Positions 1-10,326 of a stretch of DNA of 64,000 nucleotides are shown here, piece after piece (positions within the stretch are counted from its first letter, which is position 1; every line of letters begins with the position of its first letter). The DNA is from Emiliania huxleyi CCMP1516 (Eukaryota > Haptophyta > Isochrysidales > Noelaerhabdaceae), in contig NW_005202428.1 in NCBI RefSeq assembly GCF_000372725.1, positions 2,288,873 through 2,352,872 of the forward strand, in the 5' to 3' direction. The position numbers were made by a program, and so were the translations under genes. The notes beneath the pieces are model-generated. The model worked only from the letters and a program-made list of their open reading frames with translations. It was not told where the DNA came from and did not search any database.

Positions 1-1615
1 TCCTGGCAGTGAAGGGCGGGGTTACTCCTTCGTTTAAATTTAATATTTTTTAGCGACCACGGAGTTTGCCGCGATGGCGGCCGGTTCAAGCGAGCCTGCC
101 CGGCCTCCGCGCTTCCACGCCCATTTGCATGCGCAATAGCCAATTGGGCCGACCGTGCTCTTGGGGCCGCATTCTCGACTGGTTATAAGAGCATAACCCT
201 CTGGTGCTCACGGCCGAGCTGCTTCGCCTTCGGCATCCGAGTTAGTGGCGGACACGGGTTGAGACGCCTCTGGTGCGTGTGCAGTGCGGATGCAGTTCTC
301 TTCACCTGCCAAGGTCACGCCGATGAACGCTGTGAGTTGCACAATCGGCTCTGATTGAGGGAGACGACAGAAAACGGCTCGTGAGGCCGAGGGTGCACAG
401 GAAGCGAGTGGCTACACTACGTGCTATCCTCTTCCGCACGCACCGCAGAAGGGAGGGCTCCCCGGCAGTCTTAGGATGGGTCAGGCGCATCAGACCAGAT
501 GCAACTGAGGGCGGCGGGTTGTCACCCTCCCCCTGCGCCAGATCACCGTTGGATGCTCAGGCGCAGTGCTGCCGACTCATGAGAGGTTTACGAGAGTTCA
601 ACTCAGCCACACTTTCATAGCTCAGAACCTCAGGTGGGCTCACAGCCTCGTGGTGGCACCACCCAGCACACTCAGTCTCAATCGGTCCAACGCTCTTGCT
701 CTACGGACTACAGTGACGGAGTCAGGACGGAGCGGTGTGGCAGAGGGCCGGCGCACGTGGGTTGGGGGTCGAAGGTTTGCGCACAGGGAGGGGCGCTGCC
801 TCTGACTGGCACGTGTCCGGCGGAGGGTTCGACTATGTATACATATACTAAACGAGGATGATAAACCGCGTCGGTCGAGACACGTTCAACCTCACTGGAG
901 GAGGCGCGAGCCGCGCGACGGACTCAGACCCCGACCCCGAGTACCGGCCCCAATACTCCGCATGGTGTGCGACGTGCGGTACATCGCGGAGATATCAGGA
1001 GTAAGGGAAAGTGAAGTTGGGGAGTGAAGTTGAGGTGGTGGAATATCTGTCTGATGGCAGGGTGAGTCATAATTGATTTTTGGGTTGGGATGAAGGGGTT
1101 GGTTGTGTGTGTTTTGATAGATGATGGTATTGATGTTGTATTAGGGCTTGCGCGTGGCAGCGTCGGCTGGGGCTTTGGCTGTCGCCTCGGCTCTCCGGGT
1201 AGTGGCCTTGGTTGTCGTCTCGGCCTTTGGTGTGGTAGCCTCTAGGGCAGCCTCGGCTGGCGCCTCGGCAGCTAGGTCGGGGCCTTCTCTCCCCCTAGGC
1301 CCCCCCCCCCCTCGGTGCCCCGGAGGAGAGGGCCGACAGGCAGCGTTGGCGTGGGCCCGCAGCGGATGGCAGAATGAAGGAGGCCAGGGGCAGCTGACGC
1401 TAACGGAGTAGGGCGACGATCGGAATACCCCAATAAAGCCACCCCCCAAACTACTTTGAACTATAACACTCACCCTCACACCTCACCTTCACACCTTCCA
1501 ACCCCCAAACTACTTTAATCTATGACACTCACCCTCACACCTCACCTTCACACCTATTGAGGTCAACTTTTTGCGAATATGTACCGCCACTCCACTTCTG
1601 CGTTCATCATCCAGC
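1..1615. other. Gene-poor leading region
   Basis: No gene can be supported. The short open frames overlap one another on both strands and match no family I recognise. The block around 1141-1400 repeats a degenerate TCGGCT/GGCC-rich unit, which in the minus strand reads as an Ala/Thr/Lys-rich low-complexity peptide. It could be a coding tail but has no credible start or partner exon. Confidence 0.5.
1445..1556. repeat. Tandem duplication of a ~60 bp unit
   Basis: Two adjacent copies of a unit beginning CCCCCAAACTACTTT and continuing with CTCACCCTCACACCTCACC lie side by side, differing by a few substitutions. The unit is pyrimidine-rich and non-coding. It lies just upstream of the tRNA-like gene. 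Confidence 0.75.
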
Positions 1616-1689
1616 GCCCGCTTAGCTCAGTTGGTTAGAGCGTCGTGCCAATAACGCGAATGTCGGCAGTTCGAGCCTGTCAGTGGGTA
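1616..1689 (+). tRNA. tRNA-Ile(AAU)-like gene, possibly a pseudogene
   Basis: The 74-nt sequence folds as a cloverleaf. The 7-bp acceptor stem (GCCCGCT with AGTGGGT) has two G-U pairs; the D arm is GCTC/GAGC, the anticodon stem TCGTG/CGCGA and the T arm GGCAG/CTGTC with loop TTCGAGC. The discriminator base is A. The anticodon loop CCAATAA places AAU at 34-36, as in eukaryotic tRNA-Ile. Position 33 is C instead of the near-invariant U, which is odd and may indicate a non-functional copy. T-runs at 1695-1698 and 1705-1709 would serve as an RNA polymerase III terminator. No CCA is encoded, as expected for a nuclear tRNA. Confidence 0.75.
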
Positions 1690-2565
1690 TGCACTTTTGC
1701 TGCCTTTTTGGGTATTTGCCCGCCCAGAGAGAGAGTGGACAGCTTCCGCAGCGCCCGGCTACAAGAAGCCGTGTCCACAGGTCGGCGCCCCCTCTCACAC
1801 CCTCTCGCCGCCCTCTCCCAGCATCGGCTCCCCGAGCGCGCCGCCCGCTCCTCCCCGCCCCCCGCCCCCCGCCAGCTTGCGCGTGGCAACGGCGGACGCG
1901 GCCGCCGTCGCCGCCAGGAGCGTTGGAATGCGGAGATAGTAACTGCTCTCTGTGGTGCCCCCTTGGCACTTTACTCTCCTGTCCCGCGTGACTCTCTGTC
2001 TCACATGAGTTTCTTCCCTCGATTGTGTCACGCGGGTTCGCTTTCTGTGCGGCGTCTCAATCGTAGTTGCTCGCTTTCTGCTCTTGTTTGTATACTTGGC
2101 CTATACTCTCGGCCTCCTCCGCGCGCCGCCGGGCGCGAGTGGGAGCCCTCGTCCTCCCGCAATCAAACGTGGTGACCCGTTGATGGATCGGTACCCGGCA
2201 CGTGCAGTGCCGTCAACCATCGCCGACATCCGACAACAACCGACATACGACAACCTCGGCCTGACTCGAGACCCCGGCGTGCAGCCGGTGCCAGTCTCGC
2301 GTTCCACACGGCCGGCCCTCATCCAGCTCGTCCAGCTCGCCCTCTCCATCGCCACCTCTTCCTAAAGCGTAAAGGCGCAGCTAGGCGCAGCCGACACATG
2401 GGATGGACATGGCAAGCACATATGGCATGAACACAGGGCAGGCACGATTCGCGCATCTCGACACACGTCACACGACTGCACACAAGCGACACTACGTCGC
2501 GCAAGGGTGCAGCGGCTGTGGTCACGCACATCGCGCCCGATCCCCCCCTCCTAACGCGACGCCAG
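1690..2565. other. Region without a recognisable gene
   Basis: Several overlapping open frames of 70-170 codons occur on both strands, driven by high GC. None shows a domain, a consistent start or exon joins. The Pol III T-runs at its start belong to the tRNA-like gene. Confidence 0.45.
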
Positions 2566-2689
2566 CTAAGGCATCAGTGCATGCATCGCTCTCCCTGTCC
2601 GCGCGGGTGCCCCGGTCGGGCGCTGGTGGGGCGCCGTCCTACGACCGGCGAGCCCCAGCAGAGGGGTGGAGCTCTCTACTGACTGCTGT

Positions 2690-3816
2690 CTGGTGCTCCA
2701 TGTGATGATGTGAACTACAACCTCTCCCTCGGAAAACGCCTTCTTCGTGCCGAGGCCAGCACCGGCGTCAGGGATCGAGGACTCGATCGCCTCGACATGT
2801 GGGAGAGTGTAGAGCATGCGAAAGTCAAAGACATGTCCAGGAGGCACGGCAGCCGACTCCTCGGCGCATGGCTCACAGATCGCCTCGTCGTCGCAGGGCT
2901 CGCAGACACGGGAGTCTTTGGTGGACGCCTGTCACGCAGCCCGTCGCGTCGCTTTGCGAGGCGGAGATTGAACGCGGCTGCGAGCCCTTCGCTCGCGGAC
3001 AAGTCGACAGTGACCGTCGATTGATTGCCCGGCTCCAGCTCCGCGGTTTGGTCGGTGCGACGCGCCGCAAAGGGACGGCAACGTACACAGAAGCGCGATC
3101 CAGGGACGGGCATTAGAGTTGTCTGGCTTGCCAGTGGCAGCAGCCTCGGCCACGACACCGAAGGGAGGGTCGCACGAGACGGCGGACTGAAGGCTGGGCA
3201 GCTCGACAGGCGGCAAGGCAGACGGCAGAGCAGGGGAGCTCAGTCGCGTAGGCGCTGGTGATCGAATGATGTCGAGATAGTTGCGCGCACCGGGCGCGCC
3301 TGACTGCGGCAGCGGCACTGGTGCTGGTGGCTGCCCTGCGGCGGCCAGCAGAGGCGATGGTGAAGGTGATACACCGAGGTTCTGGGCAGGTTCCTGTACG
3401 CCCCAAGCCTCGTCGGATGTTCGTCCAAGTTCTGTTGATTTCGTACCGTTGTTGCGTGATACTCACATCCTGCTGCGAATTCACTGCAGCTGGCTTGATC
3501 GCTGCCACGGTCAAGCCAATCCCTTCCGGGTTTGGTGAGACTTCCGTCGGAGGAGAGCTGCCCCAGAGCTCGCCGGCAGCCCGGCAGAAGGCTTTTCAGC
3601 TGGCATAGCCCCCTCCCCAACGGAGTCAGGCGACGATGACTTCTCAAGTACATCGATGTCGCCCTTGGGCTCGCTGTTGCTGGCTAGCAGCCCTCCCAAC
3701 GTGGTGTGGTAGGGATCGGGGTGGTCTGACCAGCAAGTGTCCTGGTCGAGGCCCTCCGTAGTATCGCGAGGCGTCCCTCTTGCCTCGTTTGTAGAGGGAT
3801 CGTCATCTGGACCCAA
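2690..3816 (-). pseudogene. Disrupted coding remnant, possibly including the start of a SET domain
   Basis: On the minus strand, coding-looking stretches in several frames follow one another. An acidic Ser/Pro-rich part lies at 3511-3816, a Pro/Ala-rich part at about 3100-3400, and at about 2690-2900 there is a Cys-rich lead (CEPCDDEAICEPC) followed by SSIPDAGAGLGTKKAFSEGE. That last string resembles the opening of SET methyltransferase domains (S-I-x-x-AGxGL-x-x-x-x-F-x-x-GE). No uninterrupted frame, start codon or intron joins link the pieces, so this reads as a decayed gene or retroelement-carried polyprotein. The catalytic half of a SET domain is not visible. Identification is tentative. 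Confidence 0.3.
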
Positions 3817-4097
3817 AGGTTGGTGCCCAGCAAGTGTGAGTGGGGAGCCACGTGCACGGCTCTGCGGTATTGCTGATCGCGGGTGAGGCTGTAAAGGCTA
3901 AAGCCATCCTCGATCCGGGTGCCGTCTCACCGGGTGCACCGGGACCCAGCTGTGAAGAGTCCGCAAGGTCCGTGCCAAAATGGCCAAAATCGAGCCTGGT
4001 TTGGCCGACTCTGCAGTGGCCGCAGGCGGTGATGGCGGACGCCGACGAGCCTCACGCGCCGGGCCCCACCTCAGACAGTACCTCCGCTCTGGGCCGG

Positions 4098-4990
4098 CGC
4101 GGGGGCCCCCGGCCCACACCGTGCGCCGCGCAGCAGTGCGGAAACGGGGCTCCGGCTCTATGAGTCTCTATGAGCACCGACTTCCCGATCTAACCCGGTC
4201 TAACAGAGGGCAGATTTGGAGAGATCTCGAGGAGTACATACAGATAGACCCTCCAACCATCAGAAAACTCCGACCTGATCGGTCGTACTGACCGCCGACA
4301 GATCACTGCAGACAGCAGACAGGCCGACGTCTGCACGCGGCCGGCCGGGCGAGAGGCTTGACACGATCCGACCCTGCGACCCTGACGCTGCTGCTCTAGC
4401 TATCAGCCATGCACTGCTGACTGCTGCCACAATGTGCGACCTGTGCTGGCCCACTTGGCGGCCTTCCCGGTCAGTGGTGAGGCGCAGTTCAGAGCTGTCG
4501 ATGGCGCGATGCCGCACTGGTCCCACATTGGTGACACGAGACCACCAAGTTTGCCGGTCCAAGAGAGAGGCACCGGCGCTGTCCTGAGAAGGTGCGTGGT
4601 CCCTCTTGACTGCCCATGCGCGCGAGGCTGTGTAGGCATAGCCTCGAGAGTGCCAGCAGCCCATCCGAGGTGACGCGCATTGCGCCAGAAGCGTGCACGC
4701 AGCTGGAAGGACACCTTCCTACTGGCCGTACGATCAGGTCGTCACTGAATGCTTAATACTAAGGCCGCGAGCTATGCAGGTGATCAATTGTGCATCATGG
4801 CACGGTCAGCTGCGCCGACAGGCTGTCGCAAGGCGTGATAGCATGGCCGCAAGTACGCCGATTCCCATGAAAACAAGTAAAAAATCGCGAAAAAAGAAAA
4901 AACGCCAAAAAATCGGCGCCTGCGGCGGGCCATGGGACCCCATCTCCCCCCCGCATGGACACCCTCTGGGCCCCCCGCGCCGGCCCAGAG
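4098..4990. repeat. Dispersed ~0.9 kb repeat, copy 1
   Basis: This segment recurs in the same orientation near 41853-42740 with high identity plus small indels. Shared landmarks include GTGCGGAAACGGGGCTCCGG, GATTTGGAGAGATCTCGAGG and a terminal stretch before a CATGGA(C/T)ACCCTCT motif. Both copies contain the same minus-strand open frames of about 100-135 codons with no recognisable domain. This is probably a non-autonomous or decayed mobile element; I found no clear terminal inverted repeats. Confidence 0.75.
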
Positions 4991-5150
4991 TACCTCCGGT
5001 GGGCTGCATCCACTCACTGGTGCGGGGCTGCTCGCTCGCCATGATCGTCGATGTGCACCGACGGCGACCGCCCTCTCGAAGCGCCCGGCTGACTGGCCAG
5101 CCGCCGAGCAGGAGCGAGCAGCCGTTCGAATCCGCGGTGCAGCGCCGCGG

Positions 5151-6064
5151 ATGGCGAACCTCGAGCCGGTGGAGAAGACCGCGGTCGTGTCGGACTCGAC
5201 CGGCGCCGATGCGGCGTCAGCAATTCGGGCGCGGCCGACTCGCTCCAGTTCGGCGCAGCTCGCCTTGGAGCCCACCGCGCTCTTAAATCGCCTCGAGACC
5301 ATGCTCCTCGGCAACCATCCCGTCCCCGCACCCTCCAACGAGGTCAGCATCGTCGGCGAGGTCACCAACGGCATCATCATCGCCGCGAAAGCTGCCGTAA
5401 ACACGCTCTTTTTGTCGCAGCGGCGCGGCGCGCTGATGGCTCTCCAGATAAAGAACCTGAAGAAGGCTGCGCTGGCGTACCTTGTGTGGGACCTACGCGG
5501 CGAGCTGGCGGGCGCGCGACTCGAGCAGGCGGTCGTGTACGGCAAGCGGCTCGAGACACACGCGAGCGGCGTGGACAAGGAGTTGGGCAAGTGCAAGCGG
5601 CGGCAGGCGGGCGCGGAGGCGCTTCTCGCTGTCGTTCCAGAACGTTGCAGGACGTGCCGACGCCAGAGGAGCCCGCGGTCGAGGAGGAGCCGGCGGTCGA
5701 GGACCTGCCTGCCAGCGACTCCCGTCCCGACGACGCGTCTTCGGACAGCGATCGGGAAAGCGTCTTCGAACGCCGGGTGACCCGTCGGATGATCGACGCC
5801 GGCCTGAACGAGGCGCAATTCGATGATATGCGGGACGTTTACGGGATTCAGCTCGCCCACGAGGACAAGTGCCACGAGTGTGCCATTCTGCAGGCTCGGG
5901 CAGCCTGCTTCGAGAAACTGTATTACAGCTGCAAGGCGAAGCTCCTCCCGTACCTCGAGCGCGACTGGGTGCCACTGGAGGAGGCATTCCAGCGGCTCGA
6001 CCTTGTAGCTGCTCGGGAACGCTCGGGTACCCTGGGTCGTGGGTATGATAGTGACATAACATAG
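5151..6064 (+). CDS. Hypothetical protein with one frame break
   Basis: Starting at ATG 5151 (MANLEPVEK), the frame runs about 160 residues through plausible helices, including a hydrophobic stretch (EVTNGIIIAAKAAVNTLF) and a Lys/Arg-rich region. It then continues, in another frame from about 5650, into an acidic Glu/Pro/Ser linker. The C-terminal part contains HEDKCHECAILQARAACFEK, with two Cys close together and a third further on, and ends at TAG 6062-6064. The switch falls around 5625-5650 and would need a 20-nt deletion from GTCGTTCC to TTGCAG, too short for a normal intron. A frameshift or sequencing error is therefore more likely. I do not recognise the family. Amino-acid composition is more balanced than in shadow frames, which supports real coding. 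Confidence 0.45.
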
Positions 6065-6540
6065 TGATACACTACGAAAACAGGGCCGCGGGGGGGGCGT
6101 TGGGGGCCGCTGGAGGGCCGCTAGACCCTTCCCGGGCCCCTCCGGGGGGGTCCGGGTGCACCCGGCAGACGGCTGTAGGATTGGTATAAGGAACTCGTAT
6201 CCGAGTGGTTTAAGGGAATGGTGTCGTACAACACCGGGAATGAATGCTGGGGCTCAGCCTCAGCGGGGTGACTGCTCAAGGTGTCACATGAGTCATGACG
6301 ACGCCTCGAGAGTTGAGGGAGCTATTACGTGGCAATACTTGGGCGCCTGTTCGGCGCCCAAGGTGCCTAATATTAGGGGTCTGGGTGGCAAAGACGTGCC
6401 ACTGCACAGGGTGTGGGAATATAGGGAGATAGGTAGACTATTCATCACTGTGGGGGGGGGGAGAGTGTGATAATAGGGGTGCTGAAGTGGGGCTGGGTGG
6501 AGGTGATTCTCCGGGTCAGTCTGGAGGTCATTCTCCACCA
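6065..6540. other. Region without a recognisable gene
   Basis: G-runs (6083-6150, 6452-6461) and short open frames only. A sequence at about 6186-6260 mimics a tRNA D-arm and anticodon stem but lacks a T arm. Confidence 0.4.
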
Positions 6541-6544
6541 CCTC

Positions 6545-6730
6545 CTGCGACAGTAGAGGTTGAGCGCAACCACAAAGCTGATGAAATCCTCCGCCGAGTT
6601 GATTGGGTGGAGCTCCTGCGCGAAGGCACTTGCGCCATCCTTGATGTGTTCGAGCTCGTTGAGACCGAGATCGTCGAGCCAGCTCGCCATCGGGGCCCGA
6701 AAAAGCAGATCCCAGATAACATATCGCGTC
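6545..6730 (-). pseudogene. Fragment of an unknown coding sequence
   Basis: A minus-strand stretch of about 60 codons reads RYVIWDLLFRAPMASWLDDL onward with balanced composition and ends at an in-frame stop after NLYCRR. There is no ATG at its head. It could be an exon of, or a relic related to, the broken minus-strand frame at 7240-7639, but I see no splice sites joining them. No family recognised. Confidence 0.3.
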
Positions 6731-6894
6731 ACGGCGCAATGTAGAATGTTCTTTCTCTCTGTGATTTCGTGCTCGATACCCCCGGGTTCGGACGGGGGTA
6801 CACCTGTTCATTGGCCGGAATGAGCTCATTAGGACGAGGCGGGAGATGTCTTCACACCGCAGAAACCAGACCCACAGGTTGTCCCCAGGCGCAG

Positions 6895-6968
6895 TTATTG
6901 TTATGGTGTTATGGCTCTCGGGGCATAGCAGCCCATAACATGTTATGGGTTGTTATGGGCTGTGAGCC
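6895..6968. repeat. TGTTATG/CATAACA-rich repeat, left block
   Basis: Repeated TTATGG, CATAACATGTTATGG and TTGTTATGGGC motifs form direct and inverted copies. Similar motifs fill 7780-8005, so the two blocks bracket the broken frame at 7240-7639. They may be the ends of one decayed element. Confidence 0.6.
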
Positions 6969-7239
6969 ATCCCACCACATCACTACCATGAGCCCTGGAT
7001 GACCCTATTTTGTGCAGACTTGGAGAAACCCGTCCCATACCCTCGTTCTTATGGCCCGAGACGCAAGCGAGGCCACACCGAACTGCTCGCCGCTGGAATT
7101 TCGTTTCGCGCGCTGCCGCGCGCGAGTAAATAAAAACGGACACCTCTACTGTGAGATGGGTAAAAAGGAACAGGTCCCGCGCGCGAGGTTCGGTCGGCAT
7201 CGATCGCCAAATATTTTCTCTTTTGCCCTCAAGTTAAAT

Positions 7240-7639
7240 TCAATAACACGCGCTCAGCGGAGCCGCCACTTCCAACGTGCCGAACAGGGGCGCGTTCTGC
7301 TGCTTGCTCGGAATCTCGACGACGGCTAGCCACATGTCCGAGCCGAGGTCGGATGGCCGGGCACACCAAACGGACATGACGCTCTGAAACATTTTCGGCG
7401 TCAACACGTCGCCGACTCGTCCTTCGATCCCTCGGGAAACGCGTAGATTTGCAGGCCGTTTGACGCGTTGATGGCCCACGCCTCTCGGATGTCAGAGCAC
7501 ACAGCGAGTTGTCCGTGTGCTCGTCCTCCGCCGACACATAGTTGAAGCCGGGAACCCTCTTGAAGTCGGAGACGCGCAGGTCACGCAGGTCAACCGACGA
7601 GGGCTTCTGGCTCTTGAACATCTTCATCCGGTAGGCCAT
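7240..7639 (-). pseudogene. Frameshifted coding remnant
   Basis: ATG at 7639 opens with MAYRMKMFKSQKPSSVDLRD, continuing to about residue 45. Convincing coding then moves to a second frame around 7400-7500 (SDIREAWAINASNGLQIYAF) and a third down to the stop at 7240 (MSVWCARPSDLGSDMWLAVV). Each junction lacks splice signals, so this looks like one protein of roughly 130 residues broken by two frameshifts. The family is not recognised. TGTTATG repeats on both sides suggest a mobile or viral-type insertion, but there is no direct evidence for either. Confidence 0.45.
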
Positions 7640-7654
7640 GGTTGGCGGGCGCTC

Positions 7655-7732
7655 CGAAAGAAGAATTTTACAATTTCCGAAAGAAGAATCTTACCCGTGC
7701 CCAGTGTTGTGCGAAAGAAGAATTTACCGGCG
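7655..7732 (-). promoter_or_regulatory. Three spaced copies of ATTCTTCTTTCG before the ATG
   Basis: Read on the minus strand, ATTCTTCTTTCG occurs three times within 80 bp directly upstream of the ATG at 7639. A degenerate fourth copy lies further upstream near 7760. The spacing (about 20-35 bp) and position suggest a promoter or leader array, but it could be a chance short tandem repeat. Confidence 0.35.
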
Positions 7733-7779
7733 AACGCCGGGATACGCGCGGCGGGGCTCCAAAAGAAAAATCCGTGGGA

Positions 7780-8005
7780 CACATAACAGCTGTTATGAGG
7801 TTGTTATGCTGGCTGTCATAACAACCAGTGGGATGTGTTATGAGTGTTATGAGGTGTTATGAGGTGTTATGAGGTGTCATGGTAGGGTGGGCATAACAGC
7901 CATAACAGCGATGGATGTGTTATGAGGTGTTATGAGGTGTTATGAGGTGTTATGAGCAGCCAGCCATAACAGCCATAACACCTGTTATGGCCGCTCCCAT
8001 AACCT
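7780..8005. repeat. GTGTTATGAG minisatellite with inverted CATAACA motifs
   Basis: Runs of GTGTTATGAG(GT) in two clusters alternate with GCCATAACA(GC) motifs in the opposite sense, so the block can form hairpins. Non-coding; the AT-richer composition stands out from its surroundings. Confidence 0.8.
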
Positions 8006-8353
8006 TGACTGGGGTCAACACAGGCAGATCCCACGGGAAATCGAGGCGGGTGTCCCAGAAAACAGATCCCCGAGAAAAAACACAGCGCGCGGCAGAAACC
8101 GACCGACCCGTGGGGTTTCGGCTATGGGAAACCGCCATGGGAAACCGCAGCAGAAACCCTATGGGAAACCGAGGTCTGGTGTCTGCTTTATCCAGGAATG
8201 CGAAGATCCGGAGGGTTTATCGGAGCATCACCCATGCGCCGCAGCGGAACACGAGAACTTTCGCACGACGGTCACACGTACATGCATGTGGCACACATGG
8301 CACATGCGCTTGTTCACACTCACCGCTTCTGCCGCCGCAACCTCAACAGCCTC

Positions 8354-10117
8354 CTACGCCTGCAGCTTTGCCGCCACCGCCGCCTCGGCCTGCGCCACGG
8401 CGCCGTTCTCGGCCTAGTGGCGGGAGGGCAGTGCTCGCCTCTCGCGTCTCGGACCGGGGGGGCGGCAGAGCAGCTGCCAACGCGAGCGAGGCGGGCGGGG
8501 CGGGCGGGGTGGGCGAGGCGGGCGAGGCGCGGTGTGTGGCGGGGAGGAGAGAGCGCGCCGCGACGATGTTGTCCCCCGCGTGCGGCAGGTCTGCGGCCTG
8601 CGCGGACGGCACGCCCTGCTCGTCCATCTTTGCCGCCGCCGCGCCCTTGGCCTGCGCGATGGCGTCGTTTTGCGCCTGCGTCGCCACAGGCGAGGGCCGC
8701 GGCCAGGGCCATCGGCTTGTGCCTCGGCGTGTACCTCGAGCATGTGCCTCGGGTCGTGTGCCTCGGGTCGTGTCTCGGCGGGGGGGAGTGGGCGGGGGGG
8801 AGTGGCACACCAGCGAGGCGCTGGGGGGGGAGAGGGCGAGTGGTGTGGTGCGGAAGTGCGCGCCGCGACGACGGCGTCTCCGGCGTGAGACATGTCGCCG
8901 GTCTGCGCCGCCGGCATCTTTGCCGCCGCGGCACCCGACATCTGCGTCATCGCGTCGTTCTGGGCCTGTGTGTTCAGAGGGCCTGTGGATCAGAGGGCGG
9001 ACCCTCTCTCGGCCGTGTCGAAGGAGAGGCGCCGCGAGGGGCGGCGGCGGCGGCGGCGGCGGCGGCAGAGGCGGAGGCGGAGGTGGAGGCGGCGCAGGCG
9101 GCGGCGGAGGAGGCGGCGGCGGCGGAGGCGGCGGCGGCGGCGGCGGCGGAGGCGGTGGCGGCGGAGGCGGTGGCGGCGGCGGCGGCCGCCGGGGACTGAG
9201 CCAGAGCCTGGAGAATGTCGGCCGCGAGCGAGCGGGTCTCCTCCCCTCGGCCAGACCTCTCCTCCTCTCTCTGCGATCTCTCGCCTTGACGAGAATGTCG
9301 CCCGCGTGCGAAGGGTCGGCCAGCACGTCCTCGACGATGCCGCGCTCCTGTGCGGGAGGTAGGGCTTGCGCGTGTCAGGGACGGCCACGGCAACACGTCT
9401 GCCGCTCCGGCGCATAGCTGCGTCATTGTTGCGAGAGGGCACGCAGGCGCGGGCTCGTCAACCGCAAGGCGCGCCCCGCGCCTCCTTCGGCGCGTTGTAG
9501 TCGTTGTACACGTCCACCGGGTTCTTGACGGAGCCGCCCATTGCCAGGGTGCCATAGTCGTTGGCGGTGGTGAGCGAGAGCGCCGAGAAGCGCTTGGCCG
9601 TGTTTTCGACCGGGTTGTACCCGCCTCCGGCCGCGCCGGCGGTGGCAAAGTCAGCGACCGTCTGGGCGCCCGCCGCCGAGTACTTTGCGCCGACGATCGC
9701 CGACTCGCCGACAAACTGATAGAATGGAGCAGGGCCGAACGTCGCGTTGGGCTCGGGTCCTTTGACGTTCGAGCCGCCCAGGTACTCTGACGGAAGGAGG
9801 GGTGAGGGTCACGTGAGCGAGCGAAAGCGGGCGAGGAGGGATGCACGCAGCGAGCAAAACGGGCGGAGGTTCCATGGGCGGCTGGACTCTAAACTGCCCC
9901 CGCCCACTGGGCAACAAGGCTCGAGGCGTCGCGCGCCGCCGTAGTACGTCGAGAGAGGGTCGGAGGCCGTCATCGCCGAAGTCATGTCCGACATCTGCGT
10001 CAGCGCGTTGTAGTGGCGCTGGTGGACGAAGACGCCGAGGACGAAGAGCGCGGCCGTGGTGGCGGCGGCTCCCACGATCAGGCCGGTGCGGCGAGGCGGC
10101 TGCTCTGTTGAAATCAT
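8354..10117 (-). CDS. Single-pass membrane protein built from duplicated Ala-rich exons
   Basis: Start ATG 10117 (MISTEQPPRRTG). Residues ~13-31 (LIVGAAATTAALFVLGVFV) form one membrane segment, with a basic N-terminus suggesting a type II anchor. Exons by reading: 9940-10117, 9482-9786, 9285-9347, ~9030-9207, 8864-8965, 8559-8675, 8354-8413, joined by GC-AG introns. The end of the poly-Ala exon 4 is uncertain. Exon 2 encodes a Tyr/Gly/Asn-rich region (VYNDYNAPKE). Exons 5 and 6 are paralogous (AQNDAMTQMSGAAAAKM, AQNDAIAQAKGAAAAKM), and exon 7 begins similarly (AENGAVAQAE). An SHAGD-x-x-V motif ends exons 3, 5 and 6. Exon 4 encodes a long Ala/Ser tract from (GCC)n. Function unknown; no enzyme motif. 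It is head-to-head with the transporter gene at 10327, 209 bp apart. Confidence 0.65.
9040..9190. repeat. (GGC)n / (GCC)n trinucleotide tract
   Basis: An interrupted GGC/GGA/GGT tract of ~150 bp. It is most plausibly the poly-Ala exon of the minus-strand membrane protein, and the poly-Gly and poly-Arg frames on the plus strand are its shadows. Confidence 0.85.
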
Positions 10118-10195
10118 GGCTGGCTGGCGTGTTGGCTGGCGATGTTGGGCGCCTTGGCTCCGCCGACTTTGGGCCGGCGCCAATTGGCGCGCTGG

Positions 10196-10207
10196 TTTTT
10201 TCTTTTT
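10196..10207 (-). promoter_or_regulatory. AAAAAGAAAAAA tract upstream of the ATG at 10117
   Basis: In the sense of the minus-strand membrane protein gene, an A5GA6 tract lies about 80 bp upstream of the start. A similar tract lies upstream of the divergent transporter gene. Role inferred from recurrence only. Confidence 0.3.
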
Positions 10208-10305
10208 CCGAGCCGAAGCCGTTTGGCGGTTGCTTGTTCTTGACCCAATTGTTCTTGACCGAATCAGGGGAGTCGAAGTTGGTACGAGAAGAAAAGGAGA
10301 AAATT

Positions 10306-10316
10306 AAAAAGAAAAG
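10306..10316 (+). promoter_or_regulatory. AAAAAGAAAAG tract upstream of the ATG at 10327
   Basis: An A-rich tract 10 bp before the transporter start, within the 209-bp divergent intergenic region. It may be part of the leader or a core-promoter element. Confidence 0.3.
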
Positions 10317-10326
10317 ACCCAGGCCA

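Noticed and set aside
5629-5650. A 20-nt GT...AG mini-intron that would fix the frame
   Set aside because: Far shorter than any intron resolved here (about 50 nt minimum); a frameshift is simpler.
4784-5875. 363-codon minus-strand open frame
   Set aside because: Shadow of high GC; it crosses the dispersed repeat edge, and the opposite strand reads as more balanced coding.
6186-6260. tRNA-like D-arm and anticodon stem
   Set aside because: No T arm, no acceptor stem and a wrong loop size.
7942-9417. 491-codon plus-strand open frame with poly-Gly
   Set aside because: Produced by the (GGC)n tract; the minus strand gives a consistent spliced gene with repeated exons.
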